From assembly GCA_014656175.1 (NCBI GenBank), contig BNBX01000002.1:248001-312000 (forward strand): a stretch of 64,000 bases of DNA, in the 5' to 3' direction. Within the stretch, counting starts at the first letter, position 1. Each line of letters starts with the position of its first letter. A model generated the notes under the pieces. The model did not search any database. It saw only the letters and a program-made list of their open reading frames with translations, and was not told the origin of the DNA. The DNA comes from Streptomyces werraensis (GTDB lineage: Bacteria > Actinomycetota > Actinomycetes > Streptomycetales > Streptomycetaceae). Shown here piece after piece: positions 35,501 to 43,951 of this stretch. The position numbers were made by a program, and so were the translations under genes.

Positions 35501-37529
35501 GGGCGTCCACGACCACGACGCCACCGCGCTCCTCACCGCACTGCTTCCCCTGTACGACGGCGCAGGCGTCCTGCGTCACGCCTCCGCCGCCCGCGCCCAC
35601 GCCCTGCTGTTCTGGGCGCACGGAACCACGGAGCAGGAGCGCGCCGACCGGACCCGCCGTGCCCGCTCGCTGGCCCGGGTGCGGGACGTCTTCGGGGCGC
35701 CGCCCGCGCTGGACGCGCTGCGGGGCGAACTCGCCCGCGCGGTGCGGGAGTGGGACCCCGACGCCACGATCCGTCCGGAGGCGTGTGCCGCGTATCTCGT
35801 CGACGAACTCACCGCCGGGCCCGAAGGGTTCGTGATCAGCGCCCGCGCCCGCACCCTGCTCGACACGTTCCGCCGCACGGTCGGCGGCGAGGCGTACGAC
35901 GAGGACCTCACCGCCCTCGCCGGCCTCACCGCCCGCCGCCAGCTCGTGGAGGCGTGGCTGACGGCGTACACGGGGGCGACCGGCGAGCAGGCGGACGCCG
36001 GTGACCTCGCCGAGGCCGTGGCCGCCGAGCTGTGCCCGGACGTGCCCCGCCACGAGTCGGACGCGCCGCTCACCGTCACCGTCGAGGGCCTGGTCTCCAC
36101 CCACCCGCGCATCGCCGACCGCCGCCTCACGCTCCGCCTCGACGAGTTCCTCGCCCGCACCGAGGAGTTCCGGGTGCGCGAGGTGCCCGCCTTCCGCGCC
36201 TTCCAGCGGCGCCGCGCCGCCCTCGTCACCGCCGAGCGGGCCCGGCTGCGCCTGGACGACCACCGGCCGCGCGTGATGGCGTCGTTCGTCCGCAACCGGC
36301 TGGTCGACGAGGTGTACCTGCCGCTGATCGGGGACAGCCTCGCCAAGCAGCTCGGCACCACGGGCCGGTCCGCCCGCACCGCCGCAGGCGGACTTCTGCT
36401 GCTGCTCTCCCCGCCCGGCTACGGCAAGACGACCCTCATGGAGTACGTCGCCCACCGCCTCGGCATGGTCCTGGTGCGGGTCAGCGGCCCCGCGCTCGGC
36501 CACGGCGTCACCTCGCTCGACCCGGCCGAGGCGCCGAACGCCACCGCCCGCCAGGAGATCGAGAAGATCAACTTCGCGTTGGCGGCGGGCAGCAACACCC
36601 TGCTGTATCTGGACGACATCCAGCACACCTCGCCCGAACTCCTGCAGAAGTTCATCCCGTTGTGCGACACCACCCGCCGGGTGGAGGGCGTGTGGCAGGG
36701 CCGGCCGCGCACGTACGACCTGCGCGGCAAGCGGTTCGCGGTGTGCATGGCCGGCAACCCCTACACCGAGTCCGGCGAAATCTTCCGCGTGCCCGACATG
36801 CTGGCCAACCGGGCCGACGTGTGGAACCTGGGCGACGTCCTCACCGGCAAGGAGGACGTCTTCGCGCTCAGCTTCGTGGAGAACGCGCTCACCGCGAACC
36901 CGGTGCTCGCGCCGCTCGCCGGACGCGACCGCGCCGATCTCGACCTGCTGATCCGGCTCGCCTCCGACGACCCGACGGCCCGCCCCGACCGTCTGCGCCA
37001 CCCGTACGCGCCGACCGAACTCGACCGCGTGCTCGCGGTGCTGCGCCATCTGCTCACCGCCCGCCGCACGGTGCTCGCGGTCAACGCCGCCTACATCGCG
37101 TCCGCGGCCCGCTCCGACGACGCCCGCACCGAGCCGCCGTTCCTGCTCCAGGGCTCGTACCGCAACATGAACAAGATCGCCCAGCGGATCCAGCCCGTGA
37201 TGAACGACGCCGAACTGTCCGCCGTGATCGAGGACCACTACACGGCCGAGGCCCAGACCCTCACCACGGGCGCCGAGGCGAACCTCCTGAAGCTCGCCGA
37301 GCTGCGCGGCACGCTCACGCCCGAACACGCCGCCCGGTGGGCCGAGGTGAAGGCGGCCCACGTCCGCACCCTCACCCTGGGCGGCCCCGACGACGACGCC
37401 CTCGCCCGCGCGGTCTCCGCCCTCGCCCTGCTCGGCGACCGCATCGCGGCGGTGGAGTCGGCGATCACGCGCGCGGCCGACCCCCGGCGTCTCCTCGTGC
37501 CCCCGCCGCGGCAGGACGGGCAGGACTGA
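32565..37529 (+). CDS. Giant AAA+ ATPase (DUF3686 / 'DNA repair ATPase' family)
   Basis: A 1,654-residue protein. The N-terminal approximately 480 residues match my recollection of the DUF3686 region. A long helical, coiled-coil-rich middle (about 490-1,000) follows, and a single AAA+ module lies near the C-terminus: Walker A PPGYGKTT at about 1284-1291, Walker B TLLYLDDIQH from about 1345, sensor-1 Asn in CMAGNPYTES at about 1396. The MoxR/dynein-like features suggest a hexameric remodeller. Databases label the family DNA repair ATPase without strong evidence that I know of. It follows the flotillin gene and probably acts at the flotillin-marked membrane. GAGAGG precedes ATG 32565, and a terminator lies 35 bp after the stop. 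Confidence 0.88.
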   Translation: MTTGTHEPIHDGARPGAAPETTAGTAPQRPGTAVDGGAYQVLRDRLTDRARELASRAEALNRRRAEEFGAPELRLTGAERLRTERTAVPRDVVAVGDALLFGYETRPRPERDTAVGDVFAAHDRDLNRLPDDAVPGLLDDPAFRREFAALHRYYRQARLLRLRRVEGKLLAVFQTGEKAGDIRVLRWAVSEDGRAEFLDARGDRDHARVPPADITWTPATREDHVLGRHPHVSVRGEVFVDTLGGTLTVKAENDTGTPDGIHSEPVDEPLQSLADADIAHARVGPLILLRILPYKETAHRHLVFHTLTRTVVRLDGIGQGCRRLPEDQGIVFPGGYCLAAGGHKTYELDTDGMEFEREMRSPYGEDVLYAFHAPGRGRALLLSYNQIREAVATPMACHGWALFDDGHLTLLRPEGDEPARVHPVQLWDTPYLSDARAAAQPAGEGPLARVGNADLVRGISDCLSLARAAVETTPTAEIYATLAAACVRALDTHHWLGDLETGDLRTPLEEVRATAEQVLAEFETVTGLTRRAAEALDEAAGRIAAVVRRLRGEQPREAAAWVRGLTELRQAQGHLLTLKEMRYADHERIDALAAETDDDLTSFGQRAVAFLAREDAFAAHHAGLERLHADIEAVTTTAQAAPLAARLDELADGLRTVTEVVAGLDITDATVRTGVLERVAGAMGGVNRARATLDTRRRSLLDREARAGFAAELTLLGQTVTGALAAADDPDACDDQMARVLAQLEELESRFAEFDDVLGELADRRTEIHEAFSARKQTLTDTRARRAGQLASAAERVLETIARRSAALADADAVSTYFASDPLVAKVRRSAGELRALGDRVRAEELDGKLRSAREEAARALRDRTDLYTDGGRTLRLGAHRFAVSTQPFDLTVVPHDDGLALALTGTDYRAPVTDPALLADRPLWDRHLPSESPRVSRAEHLAARLLHERGADALAGADDLAALVRTAAEEAYDEGYERGVHDHDATALLTALLPLYDGAGVLRHASAARAHALLFWAHGTTEQERADRTRRARSLARVRDVFGAPPALDALRGELARAVREWDPDATIRPEACAAYLVDELTAGPEGFVISARARTLLDTFRRTVGGEAYDEDLTALAGLTARRQLVEAWLTAYTGATGEQADAGDLAEAVAAELCPDVPRHESDAPLTVTVEGLVSTHPRIADRRLTLRLDEFLARTEEFRVREVPAFRAFQRRRAALVTAERARLRLDDHRPRVMASFVRNRLVDEVYLPLIGDSLAKQLGTTGRSARTAAGGLLLLLSPPGYGKTTLMEYVAHRLGMVLVRVSGPALGHGVTSLDPAEAPNATARQEIEKINFALAAGSNTLLYLDDIQHTSPELLQKFIPLCDTTRRVEGVWQGRPRTYDLRGKRFAVCMAGNPYTESGEIFRVPDMLANRADVWNLGDVLTGKEDVFALSFVENALTANPVLAPLAGRDRADLDLLIRLASDDPTARPDRLRHPYAPTELDRVLAVLRHLLTARRTVLAVNAAYIASAARSDDARTEPPFLLQGSYRNMNKIAQRIQPVMNDAELSAVIEDHYTAEAQTLTTGAEANLLKLAELRGTLTPEHAARWAEVKAAHVRTLTLGGPDDDALARAVSALALLGDRIAAVESAITRAADPRRLLVPPPRQDGQD

Positions 37530-37564
37530 ACGGGGCCGTCGCACCGACCGTTCGACCACACCGG

Positions 37565-37594
37565 GTGCCGGGCCGTGAGGGGGAGGCCCGGCAC
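37565..37594 (+). terminator. Rho-independent-type terminator after the AAA+ gene
   Basis: A perfect 10-bp stem, GTGCCGGGCC with GGCCCGGCAC, and a 10-base loop, followed by GCTCTT. It closes the flotillin-AAA+ unit and separates it from the esterase gene. Confidence 0.75.
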
Positions 37595-37794
37595 GCTCTT
37601 CCGCCGCCGAAATGGGCGGTGGACAGGGCGCAGTCGAGGTTTATCTACGCGCGGAGCTGGATCGGTCACCTCAGTATTCGGGTCATAGCGGAAGACTTTC
37701 CGCCCGGTAGTTACCGCACGGTATCCCGCCCTGCTACAACACCAGTTGCTCCCTCAACCATCGTCGCGAGTTTCGTCGTGAGAGGCGGATACAC

Positions 37795-38589
37795 GTGTCA
37801 ACGCGTTCACTGGGAACAACTCTCGCCACCCTGATCCTCGGTGTGGCGACCGTCCTCGGCCTGGCACACCCTGCCGCGGCCGCCGGCCACCACTACGTGG
37901 CGCTCGGCGACTCCTACTCCTCCGGAGTGGGCGCCGGGAGCTACACCTCCGAGAGCGGCGACTGCAAACGCAGCACCGCCGCCTACCCGCAGCTGTGGAG
38001 CAACGCCAACGCCCCCGCGTCGTTCAGGTTCGTCGCCTGCTCGGGCGCGACGACCACGAGCGTGGCCTCCACCCAGCTGGGCGCGCTGTCCTCCACCACC
38101 ACCCTCGTCAGCGTCACCGCGGGCGGCAACGACATCGGCTTCGCCGACGTCATGCAGACCTGCGTCCTGCAGAGCGAGGCCACCTGCGTCTCCGCCGTGA
38201 ACAACGCCGTCTCGCAGATGCAGAACTCCCTGCCGGGCAAGCTCGACTCGCTGTACTCGGCCATCCGCTCCCGCGCCCCGCAGGCCCGCGTGGTGGTCCT
38301 CGGCTACCCGCGCTTCTACAAGCTGTCGGGCAGCTGCATCGCCGGCCTCAGCGAGACCGAGCGCGGCGCCATCAACAGCGCGGGCGACACGCTCAACGGG
38401 GTCATCGCGAAGCGCGCGGCCAACGCCGGGTTCGCCTGGTCCGGCGTGGCCGACGAGTTCACCGGGCACGAGCTCTGCTCGGGCGACGCCTGGCTGCACA
38501 GCGTCACCATCCCGATCGGCAACTCCTACCACCCGAAGGCCGTCGGCCAGTCCTCCGGCTACCTCCCCGCCTTCCGCTCGGCGGTCTGA
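37795..38589 (+). CDS. Secreted SGNH/GDSL esterase (lipase)
   Basis: A 264-residue exported esterase. The Sec signal peptide is about 30 residues (GTTLATLILGVATVLGLAH, ending AAAAG). Block I ALGDSYSSG places the nucleophile at Ser40. The oxyanion Asn lies in TAGGNDIGF, and the catalytic His in GNSYHPKAVG near the C-terminus. Six Cys in the mature part are consistent with the three disulfides seen in Streptomyces SGNH lipases such as those of S. coelicolor and S. rimosus. GTG at 37795 follows GAGAGGCGG. A long 5' region of about 200 bp after the preceding terminator carries its promoter, which I cannot place exactly. Confidence 0.92.
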   Translation: MSTRSLGTTLATLILGVATVLGLAHPAAAAGHHYVALGDSYSSGVGAGSYTSESGDCKRSTAAYPQLWSNANAPASFRFVACSGATTTSVASTQLGALSSTTTLVSVTAGGNDIGFADVMQTCVLQSEATCVSAVNNAVSQMQNSLPGKLDSLYSAIRSRAPQARVVVLGYPRFYKLSGSCIAGLSETERGAINSAGDTLNGVIAKRAANAGFAWSGVADEFTGHELCSGDAWLHSVTIPIGNSYHPKAVGQSSGYLPAFRSAV

Positions 38590-38730
38590 CGGGACGACAC
38601 CGACGCGCGGGCGACAGCATTCCGGTTTGTCCTCTGGCGGACGCGCGTAGACCCCGGGCATCATCTGTCTGCCCCACCTGCACGGCAGTTCCCCCACGAG
38701 CCCTGGCCCCTCAGCAGGAAGGTCCCCCGC

Positions 38731-39246
38731 ATGAAGACTCCCAAGGCCCCGAAGCTCCGCTCGGTCCTGACCGCCCTCGCTCTCGTCGCCGCACCCGGTG
38801 CCGTTGTCATGGGCACCGCAGGCGAGGCCGCCGCCGTCACCAAGATCAGCCACGCCACCGCGACCTCCATGTTCAGCCAGGTCGGCATCACCTGGTCGTC
38901 GTCCGGAGGCTGCTCCAACCGCAACGTGTCCACCTGCACGTCCTTCGACCAGCTCAACCTGGCCACCGCCCAGGGCGCGCAGACCCTGAAGCGGGCCAGC
39001 GGCTGCGCCCTGAACATCACCGGCGGCACCGAGACCGGGCACGCCTCCGGCACGTACTCGCACTGGAACGGCTACAAGCTCGACTTCTCCAAGACCACCT
39101 GCGTCGGGAACTACATCAAGAACACCTTCACCTACATCGGCGTGCGCGGAGACGGGGCCCAGCAGTGGCGGTCCGGCTCGGGCAACGTCTACGCCGACGA
39201 GGGCAACCACTGGGACGTCACGTACTACAACTGCGGCGGTTGCTGA
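38731..39246 (+). CDS. Small secreted M15-like (VanY-type) peptidase
   Basis: A 171-residue exported protein with a signal peptide (APKLRSVLTALALVAAPGAV, cleavage near AAA-V36). The mature domain shows HWNGYKLD at 111-118, an exact fit to the HxxGxAxD-type zinc motif of M15 D,D- or L,D-peptidases except for the Ala position, and a late NHWDV supplying the third ligand, His160. Cys pairs (61/69, 92/124, 168/171) suggest disulfides. This points to a minimal peptidoglycan-peptide cleaving enzyme or a phage-lysin-like domain. No wall-binding domain is present. AGGAAGG precedes the ATG. It lies 141 bp after the esterase and may be separately transcribed. Confidence 0.65.
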   Translation: MKTPKAPKLRSVLTALALVAAPGAVVMGTAGEAAAVTKISHATATSMFSQVGITWSSSGGCSNRNVSTCTSFDQLNLATAQGAQTLKRASGCALNITGGTETGHASGTYSHWNGYKLDFSKTTCVGNYIKNTFTYIGVRGDGAQQWRSGSGNVYADEGNHWDVTYYNCGGC

Positions 39247-39261
39247 CGCCTCGTCGAGGTT

Positions 39262-40122
39262 CTAGCCCGCACTCCGGTCCCCGTACTCCGGCAGGGCGGC
39301 CAGCGCCGCCAGCTCCTCCGGGGTGCGGGGGCCGGCGCCCCCGCCCGTCCGGACACCGTGCGCCCGCAGGAGCAGGCCGGCCGCCACGCCCCACGGCAGC
39401 CTGAGCCCCGCCGCCGTGAGGAGGTCCCGCCGGGACAGCATCTGCGGGGCCGGGCCGGTGTGGGCGCCCGACGGGGTGAGCAGCGCCGCGTCGTCGGCCC
39501 AGCGCAGGGCGAGATCCACGTCGTGCGTGGCCATCACCACCGTCGTGCCGCCCTCCCGAAGCCTGTCCAGAGTGGCCAGCAGCCGTTCCTGGCCGTCGGG
39601 ATCGAGGCCCGCCGTCGGCTCGTCCAGGATCAGCACCCGCGGCCGCATCGCGACCGCGCCCGCGATCGCCGTCCGTTTCCGCTGCCCGTACGACAGCAGA
39701 TGCGTGGGCCGGTCGGCGAGCGCGGTGATGTCCAGCGCCTCCAGCGCCTCCGCCACCCGCGCCCGCACCTCCGCGTCGGGCAGCCCCAGGTTCAGCGGCC
39801 CGAACGACACGTCCTGTCCCACGGACGCCGCGAACAACTGGTCGTCCGGGTCCTGCACCACCAGCTGCACGGTGGTGCGCAGCGCCGTCAGCCCCTTCCG
39901 GTCGTGCCGCACCGCACGGCCCGACAGCAGCAACCGACCGCCGAGCGGCCGCAGTCCGCCGCTCAGCAGCCGCATCAGCGTGGTCTTGCCGCAGCCGTTG
40001 CGCCCCAGCAGGGCCAGCGCCCTTCCCTCGCGCACCTCGAAGTCGAGCCCGGTGAACACCGGCGGCCCTTCCTCGTACGCGAACGACACGTCCCGCAGTG
40101 CCACCAGCACGGATCCGCTCAC
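39262..40122 (-). CDS. cbiO: Cobalt ECF transporter ATPase
   Basis: A 286-residue ABC ATPase energising cobalt uptake. Walker A GRNGCGKTT (40-48), a Q-loop in VQLVVQDPDDQLF, the signature LLSYGQRKR (variant of LSGGQ, with Tyr) and Walker B LILDEPTAGLD are present, then the H-loop ATHDVD. The Pro-Asp-rich Q-loop PDDQ is typical of ECF-type A components. The GTG start at 40122 overlaps the cbiQ stop by 4 bp. It is the last gene of the riboswitch-controlled cbiMNQO operon and ends 15 bp from the convergent peptidase stop. Confidence 0.94.
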   Translation of the reverse strand: MSGSVLVALRDVSFAYEEGPPVFTGLDFEVREGRALALLGRNGCGKTTLMRLLSGGLRPLGGRLLLSGRAVRHDRKGLTALRTTVQLVVQDPDDQLFAASVGQDVSFGPLNLGLPDAEVRARVAEALEALDITALADRPTHLLSYGQRKRTAIAGAVAMRPRVLILDEPTAGLDPDGQERLLATLDRLREGGTTVVMATHDVDLALRWADDAALLTPSGAHTGPAPQMLSRRDLLTAAGLRLPWGVAAGLLLRAHGVRTGGGAGPRTPEELAALAALPEYGDRSAG

Positions 40123-40868
40123 GACAAGGGCCTTTCCAGTACGAAGGTGAGGGCGGCCAGCGCTGCAAGAAGCGTCCCGCTAGCGGCCGTGAACCGGACG
40201 GACACCCGGGCCTCCGGCACCAGCACGCGCAGGGCGCCGTCGTAGCCGCGGCCCGCGAGCCCGGTCTGCAGCCGCGCCGCACGGTCGAAGGACCGCACGA
40301 ACGCGGTCGCCCCGAGACCGCCCAGCGAACGCCAGGTCGCCGCACGGGTGGTGTGGCCGAGCCGCGCCGCCTGTGCCCGGTGCACCCGGCGCACGGAGTC
40401 CAGCAGCAGGAAGCTCATCCGGTACGTCACCAGCGCCACGTCCACGAGCGGCGCGGGCACCCCGGCGCGCACCAGGCGGGGCAGCAGGTCCGACATCGGC
40501 GTGGTGAAGGCGAACAGCAGCACGCCCAGCGAGGCCGCCGAGGTGCGCAGCAGCAACTCCCCGGCCCGCAGCGGCCCGTCGGGGGCGGGCGACACGAGAC
40601 CGCCGGGTCCGCCCACCCGCACCAGCAGGGTCAGCGCCCCGGTGACGCAGAACCCCAGCGGCACCCGGTAGGCCCGCCACAGCCGCCCGGCCGGCACGCC
40701 CGCCGGGCCGAGCAGCAGCGCCAGCGCGGTGACCAGCACCAGCGCGGCGCCCGGCCACGGGGGCAGCGAGATCGCGAGGACGGTGAGACCGAGACCGAGG
40801 ACGGCCTTGTCCACGGGATGGCGGCGGCGCCAGCGGCTGCTGTGCGCCGCCGCGTCGATCGGCAGCAC
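40119..40868 (-). CDS. cbiQ: Cobalt ECF transporter transmembrane subunit CbiQ
   Basis: A 249-residue membrane coupling (T) component with several hydrophobic spans and the coupling-helix signature near SFDRAARLQTGLAGRGYDG (an Ala-Arg-Gly type motif contacting the ATPase). I choose GTG 40868 (VLPIDAAAHSSRW), eight bases after the cbiN stop, because family members begin at this PID segment. An ATG-like start at 40943 would force a 68-bp overlap with cbiN and add a non-conserved tail. It transmits ATPase motion to the CbiM/N substrate unit. Confidence 0.9.
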   Translation of the reverse strand: MLPIDAAAHSSRWRRRHPVDKAVLGLGLTVLAISLPPWPGAALVLVTALALLLGPAGVPAGRLWRAYRVPLGFCVTGALTLLVRVGGPGGLVSPAPDGPLRAGELLLRTSAASLGVLLFAFTTPMSDLLPRLVRAGVPAPLVDVALVTYRMSFLLLDSVRRVHRAQAARLGHTTRAATWRSLGGLGATAFVRSFDRAARLQTGLAGRGYDGALRVLVPEARVSVRFTAASGTLLAALAALTFVLERPLS

Positions 40869-40875
40869 GGGCCTG

Positions 40876-41247
40876 TCAGTCCCGTCCGCCGTCGGCGCCG
40901 CCGCGCACACCCGCGTCCGCGTCCTGTGCGCCGGCCCGCTCACGGGCCCGCGCCTCGCCCTGCCGGCGCCCGCGCCGCAGCCCGAAGTAGTACGCCAGGA
41001 CCCCCGCGCCGAGCGCGGCCTGAAGGGCGAAAAGCGCCGACTCGATCTCCCCGGACGGCGGCTCGTACAGCGGCGAGAACCACGGCTCGTAGTCCGGGTC
41101 GATCTCGGTGATCGCGGTCTCCGCCTCGCCGTCCGCCCCGGTGAACGGTTCCTCCTTGTGGTCGCCGAGCCCCAGCGCCAGCGGGATCACGGCGAGGGCG
41201 GCCACGAGCAGCAGGAGCAGGGTGTTGATCTTCGCGTTGCGGCTCAC
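40876..41247 (-). CDS. cbiN: Cobalt transport protein CbiN-like subunit
   Basis: A 123-residue small subunit with two membrane helices (residues 8-27 and about 70-88) joined by an extracytoplasmic acidic loop ([23 protein letters not shown]), the typical CbiN layout. CbiN assists metal entry into CbiM. The GTG at 41247 overlaps the cbiM stop (GTGA). The C-terminal 30 residues are charged and low in complexity, longer than in enteric CbiN, a common actinobacterial feature. Confidence 0.88.
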   Translation of the reverse strand: MSRNAKINTLLLLLVAALAVIPLALGLGDHKEEPFTGADGEAETAITEIDPDYEPWFSPLYEPPSGEIESALFALQAALGAGVLAYYFGLRRGRRQGEARARERAGAQDADAGVRGGADGGRD

Positions 41248-41954
41248 CGGGTCACCGCCTCGGCCGACTCGGCCCGCTTGCCCCCGGCCGCCGAGGTGAC
41301 CAGCACTCCGAGCCGGGTCAGCTCGCCCTTGCTGGACTGCACCAGCAGGCGCATCACCAGCACCGTCAGCAACCCCTCGCTGACCGCGAGCGGGATCTGC
41401 GTGACGGCGAAGATGGACCCGAACTTGCCCAGCGCGCCCAGGAACCCACTGCCCGGGTCGGGGAACGCCAGCGCGAGCTGGACGCTGGTCACGCAGTACG
41501 TCGACAGGTCGGCGGCGAACGCGCCGCAGAACACCGCGCCCATCAGCGGCACGTCGTACCGGCGCAGCAGCCGGTAGACGGCGTACCCGGCCCAGGGCCC
41601 GACGATCGCCATGGAGAAGACGTTGGCGCCGAGCGTGGTGAGCCCTCCGTGGGCGAGCAGCAGCGCCTGGAACAGCAGGGTGATGGTCCCGAGCACCGCC
41701 ATGACCGGCGGCCGGAACAGGATCGCGCCCAGCCCGGTGCCGGTGGGGTGGGAGCAACTCCCGGTCACGGAGGGCAGTTTCAGTGCGGACAGGACGAACG
41801 TGAACGCTCCCGACGCGCCCAGCAGCAGCGTGCTCTCGGGGTGCTCTCTGACGTCACGGATGAGCGACCGGGCTCCGTGGACGACGAACGGCGCCGACGC
41901 GACGCCCCAGGCGACCGCGTGCGCCGGAGGCAGGAAACCCTCGGCAATGTGCAT
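41244..41954 (-). CDS. cbiM: Cobalt ECF transporter substrate-specific subunit CbiM
   Basis: A 236-residue S component. The N-terminus [13 protein letters not shown] is the hallmark of CbiM/NikM, in which the amino group and His2 coordinate the metal. The [14 protein letters not shown] motif holds the second conserved His. About seven membrane spans follow. The cobalamin riboswitch directly upstream argues that cobalt rather than nickel is the main substrate. A GGAGAGGG site lies upstream of the start at a longer than usual distance, within reach of the riboswitch expression platform. Confidence 0.95.
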   Translation of the reverse strand: MHIAEGFLPPAHAVAWGVASAPFVVHGARSLIRDVREHPESTLLLGASGAFTFVLSALKLPSVTGSCSHPTGTGLGAILFRPPVMAVLGTITLLFQALLLAHGGLTTLGANVFSMAIVGPWAGYAVYRLLRRYDVPLMGAVFCGAFAADLSTYCVTSVQLALAFPDPGSGFLGALGKFGSIFAVTQIPLAVSEGLLTVLVMRLLVQSSKGELTRLGVLVTSAAGGKRAESAEAVTR

Positions 41955-41995
41955 GGCTCAGCAGACCCTCTCCAGCACCTCGTGGATGGTTGACG

Positions 41996-42160
41996 CGCCT
42001 TGGCCGGTCTCCTGGCTGACGGGTACCACCGCCCGTGCTCCGCCTTCCCGGGTCCTTGAGGACCCAGTGGCTGCCCGTGAGGGCCGGAGCCGGACTTCCC
42101 GATCACAGTGGCGAGGGCCGCACCGGTATCGCACCGATTTCCCGTCACCAAGGCGTGGTG
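41996..42160 (-). promoter_or_regulatory. Cobalamin (AdoCbl) riboswitch
   Basis: On the minus strand the conserved blocks occur in order: GGTGACGGGAAATCGGTGCG, GCCACTGT (42112-42105), AGCCACTGG (42073-42065), GGGAAGGCGG and the B12 box CAGCCAGGAGACCGGCC (42019-42003). A closing P1 helix is visible between CGCCTTGG (42155-42148) and CCAAGGCG (42003-41996). It lies in the cbiM leader and should shut off cbiMNQO translation or transcription when cobalamin is plentiful. Confidence 0.93.
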
Positions 42161-42307
42161 ACAGTAGTCCCCGTCGCGGCCCGGTGACAAGCGGCGGCGG
42201 GGGCGCGCGGAGGGCGCCCGGCGGCTCGGACCCCGGCGCACACCTGCGCGTTCGGGCGGCCCGGCAACCCCGGCGACTGGGGGGCCGCCGTTCTGGGCAA
42301 GGTCTTC

Positions 42308-42324
42308 CTGCAACTAATATGCAA
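42308..42324. promoter_or_regulatory. Nur-box-like nickel-responsive operator
   Basis: CTGCAA-N5-ATGCAA is a direct-repeat arrangement fitting the TTGCAA-N5-TTGCAA box reported for the Streptomyces nickel regulator Nur, with one mismatch per half. It lies 35 bp before the first gene of the nik-type importer, in the only AT-richer patch of the region, where it would block transcription when nickel is abundant. Confidence 0.65.
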
Positions 42325-42358
42325 GAGCTATTTTCCAGCAACAGGGATGTGAGGTTCG

Positions 42359-43951
42359 ATGACGACCCGACGACGCATACGGGGCGCCGCCGCCGTGCTG
42401 GCGACGGCCGCGGCGGTCTCCGCCTGCTCGGCGCCGGGCTCCGGCACCGCGGACGGCGCGGCGGCCGGCGAGTCCGTGGTGATCGGCGTCTCCACCGAGC
42501 CCGACACCCTCAGCCCGCTCCTCGGCTACGGCAAGGACGGCAACTCCAAACTGTTCGACGGCCTCCTCGCCCGCACCGCCGACATGACCCTGGAACCCGC
42601 GCTGGCCAGGGCACTTCCGCGGATCACGGACGGCGGACGCACCTACACGTACACCCTGCGCGAGGGCGTGAAGTTCAGCGACGGCAAGCCGCTGACCGCG
42701 CGGGACGTCGTCTTCACCTACCGCACGGTCCTCGACGACGACACCAACAACACCGCCAAGAGCGAACTCGCGGCCGTCAAGGACGTCCGGGCCGTGGGCG
42801 ACGACACGGTCGTCTTCACCCTCCACCACCCCTACGCGCCGTTCGCCGCCCGCACGGTGCTGCCGATCGTCCCCGAGCACGTCGCAGGCGAGCAGGACCC
42901 CAACACCGGCCCCTTCAACACCGAGCCGGTCGGCACCGGACCGTACGTCCTCGTCGACTGGCGCAAGGGCGAGAAGCTCACCTTCAAGGCCAACCCGCAC
43001 TACTGGGGCGGCGCCCCGAAGGTGAAGAAACTCACCATGGCGATCGTCGCCGACGACGACGTCCGCGCCACCCGGCTCCGCTCCGGCGACCTCGACGGCG
43101 CGGTCCTCCCGCCCAACCTCGCCGCCACCTTCAAGAGCGACGACGGCAAGAAGACGTACCGGGCCACCTCCTACGACGTCCGCGTCGTCACTCTTCCCAG
43201 CGGCAACCCCGTCACCGGCGACACGGCGGTCCGCCGCGCACTCGACCTCGCCGTCGACCGGCAGGCCATGGTCGACAAGATCCTCGACGGCGCCGGCCGC
43301 CCCGCCTACGGACCCCTGCCCGTCGACGACCCCTGGTTCGCCGAGGACACCGAGCGCTCCCGCGACCTCGCCGAGGCCGGCCGCATCCTCGACGCCGCAG
43401 GCTGGACGAAGGGGGAGGACGGCATCCGCGCCAAGGACGGCCGCCCCGCCCGCTTCACGCTGTACTACCCCTCCGGCGACAAGGTCCGTCAGGACCACGC
43501 CCTCGCCTACGCCTCCGACGCCAAGAAGGCCGGCATCGACGTCCGGGTGGAGAGCGCCACCTGGGAGGTCATCGAGCCCCGCATGCACCGGGACGCCGTC
43601 CTCGCGGGCTTCGGCAGCACCGGCGACCCGGACTTCGGGCTCTACACGATGCTGCACTCCTCCCTCGCCGGCGACGGCTTCAACAACATGGCCCACTACG
43701 ACAACCCGGCCGTCGACCGCGCCCTGGAGACCGGCCGCCGCAGCCAGGACCCGGAGACCCGCAAGGCCGCCTACGAGGCCCTGCAGCGCGCCCTCGTGAA
43801 GGACCCCGGCTACACCTTCCTCACCCACATCGACCACCTGTACGTGCTCGCCGACCGCTGGAAGGGCCTCACCACCCAGACGGAACCCCACGAGCACGGC
43901 TTCGCCGCCGGACCCTGGTGGAACGTCGAGGACTGGCAGCCCGCGCCATGA
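42359..43951 (+). CDS. nikA: Nickel-type ABC transporter substrate-binding lipoprotein
   Basis: A 530-residue family 5 (DppA/NikA/OppA) binding protein. A signal peptide with lipobox VSAC makes Cys23 the lipid anchor. Family signatures are EPDTLSPLLGYG, the TLREGVKFSDGKPLTARDVVFTY block and the NPHYWGGAPKVKKL segment. Sequence alone cannot separate peptide from nickel transport, but the adjacent Nur-box-like site and the neighbouring cobalt importer favour nickel, probably as a chelate. A GTGAGG site precedes ATG 42359. The stop overlaps the next gene (ATGA), starting a five-gene operon with every junction overlapping. Confidence 0.85.
   Translation: MTTRRRIRGAAAVLATAAAVSACSAPGSGTADGAAAGESVVIGVSTEPDTLSPLLGYGKDGNSKLFDGLLARTADMTLEPALARALPRITDGGRTYTYTLREGVKFSDGKPLTARDVVFTYRTVLDDDTNNTAKSELAAVKDVRAVGDDTVVFTLHHPYAPFAARTVLPIVPEHVAGEQDPNTGPFNTEPVGTGPYVLVDWRKGEKLTFKANPHYWGGAPKVKKLTMAIVADDDVRATRLRSGDLDGAVLPPNLAATFKSDDGKKTYRATSYDVRVVTLPSGNPVTGDTAVRRALDLAVDRQAMVDKILDGAGRPAYGPLPVDDPWFAEDTERSRDLAEAGRILDAAGWTKGEDGIRAKDGRPARFTLYYPSGDKVRQDHALAYASDAKKAGIDVRVESATWEVIEPRMHRDAVLAGFGSTGDPDFGLYTMLHSSLAGDGFNNMAHYDNPAVDRALETGRRSQDPETRKAAYEALQRALVKDPGYTFLTHIDHLYVLADRWKGLTTQTEPHEHGFAAGPWWNVEDWQPAP

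Noticed and set aside
32352..37559. A 1,735-codon open frame antisense to the giant AAA+ gene
   Set aside because: Long antisense frames are expected in GC-rich Streptomyces genes. The product is Gly/Val/Glu low complexity without any family motif, and the plus-strand gene is unmistakable.
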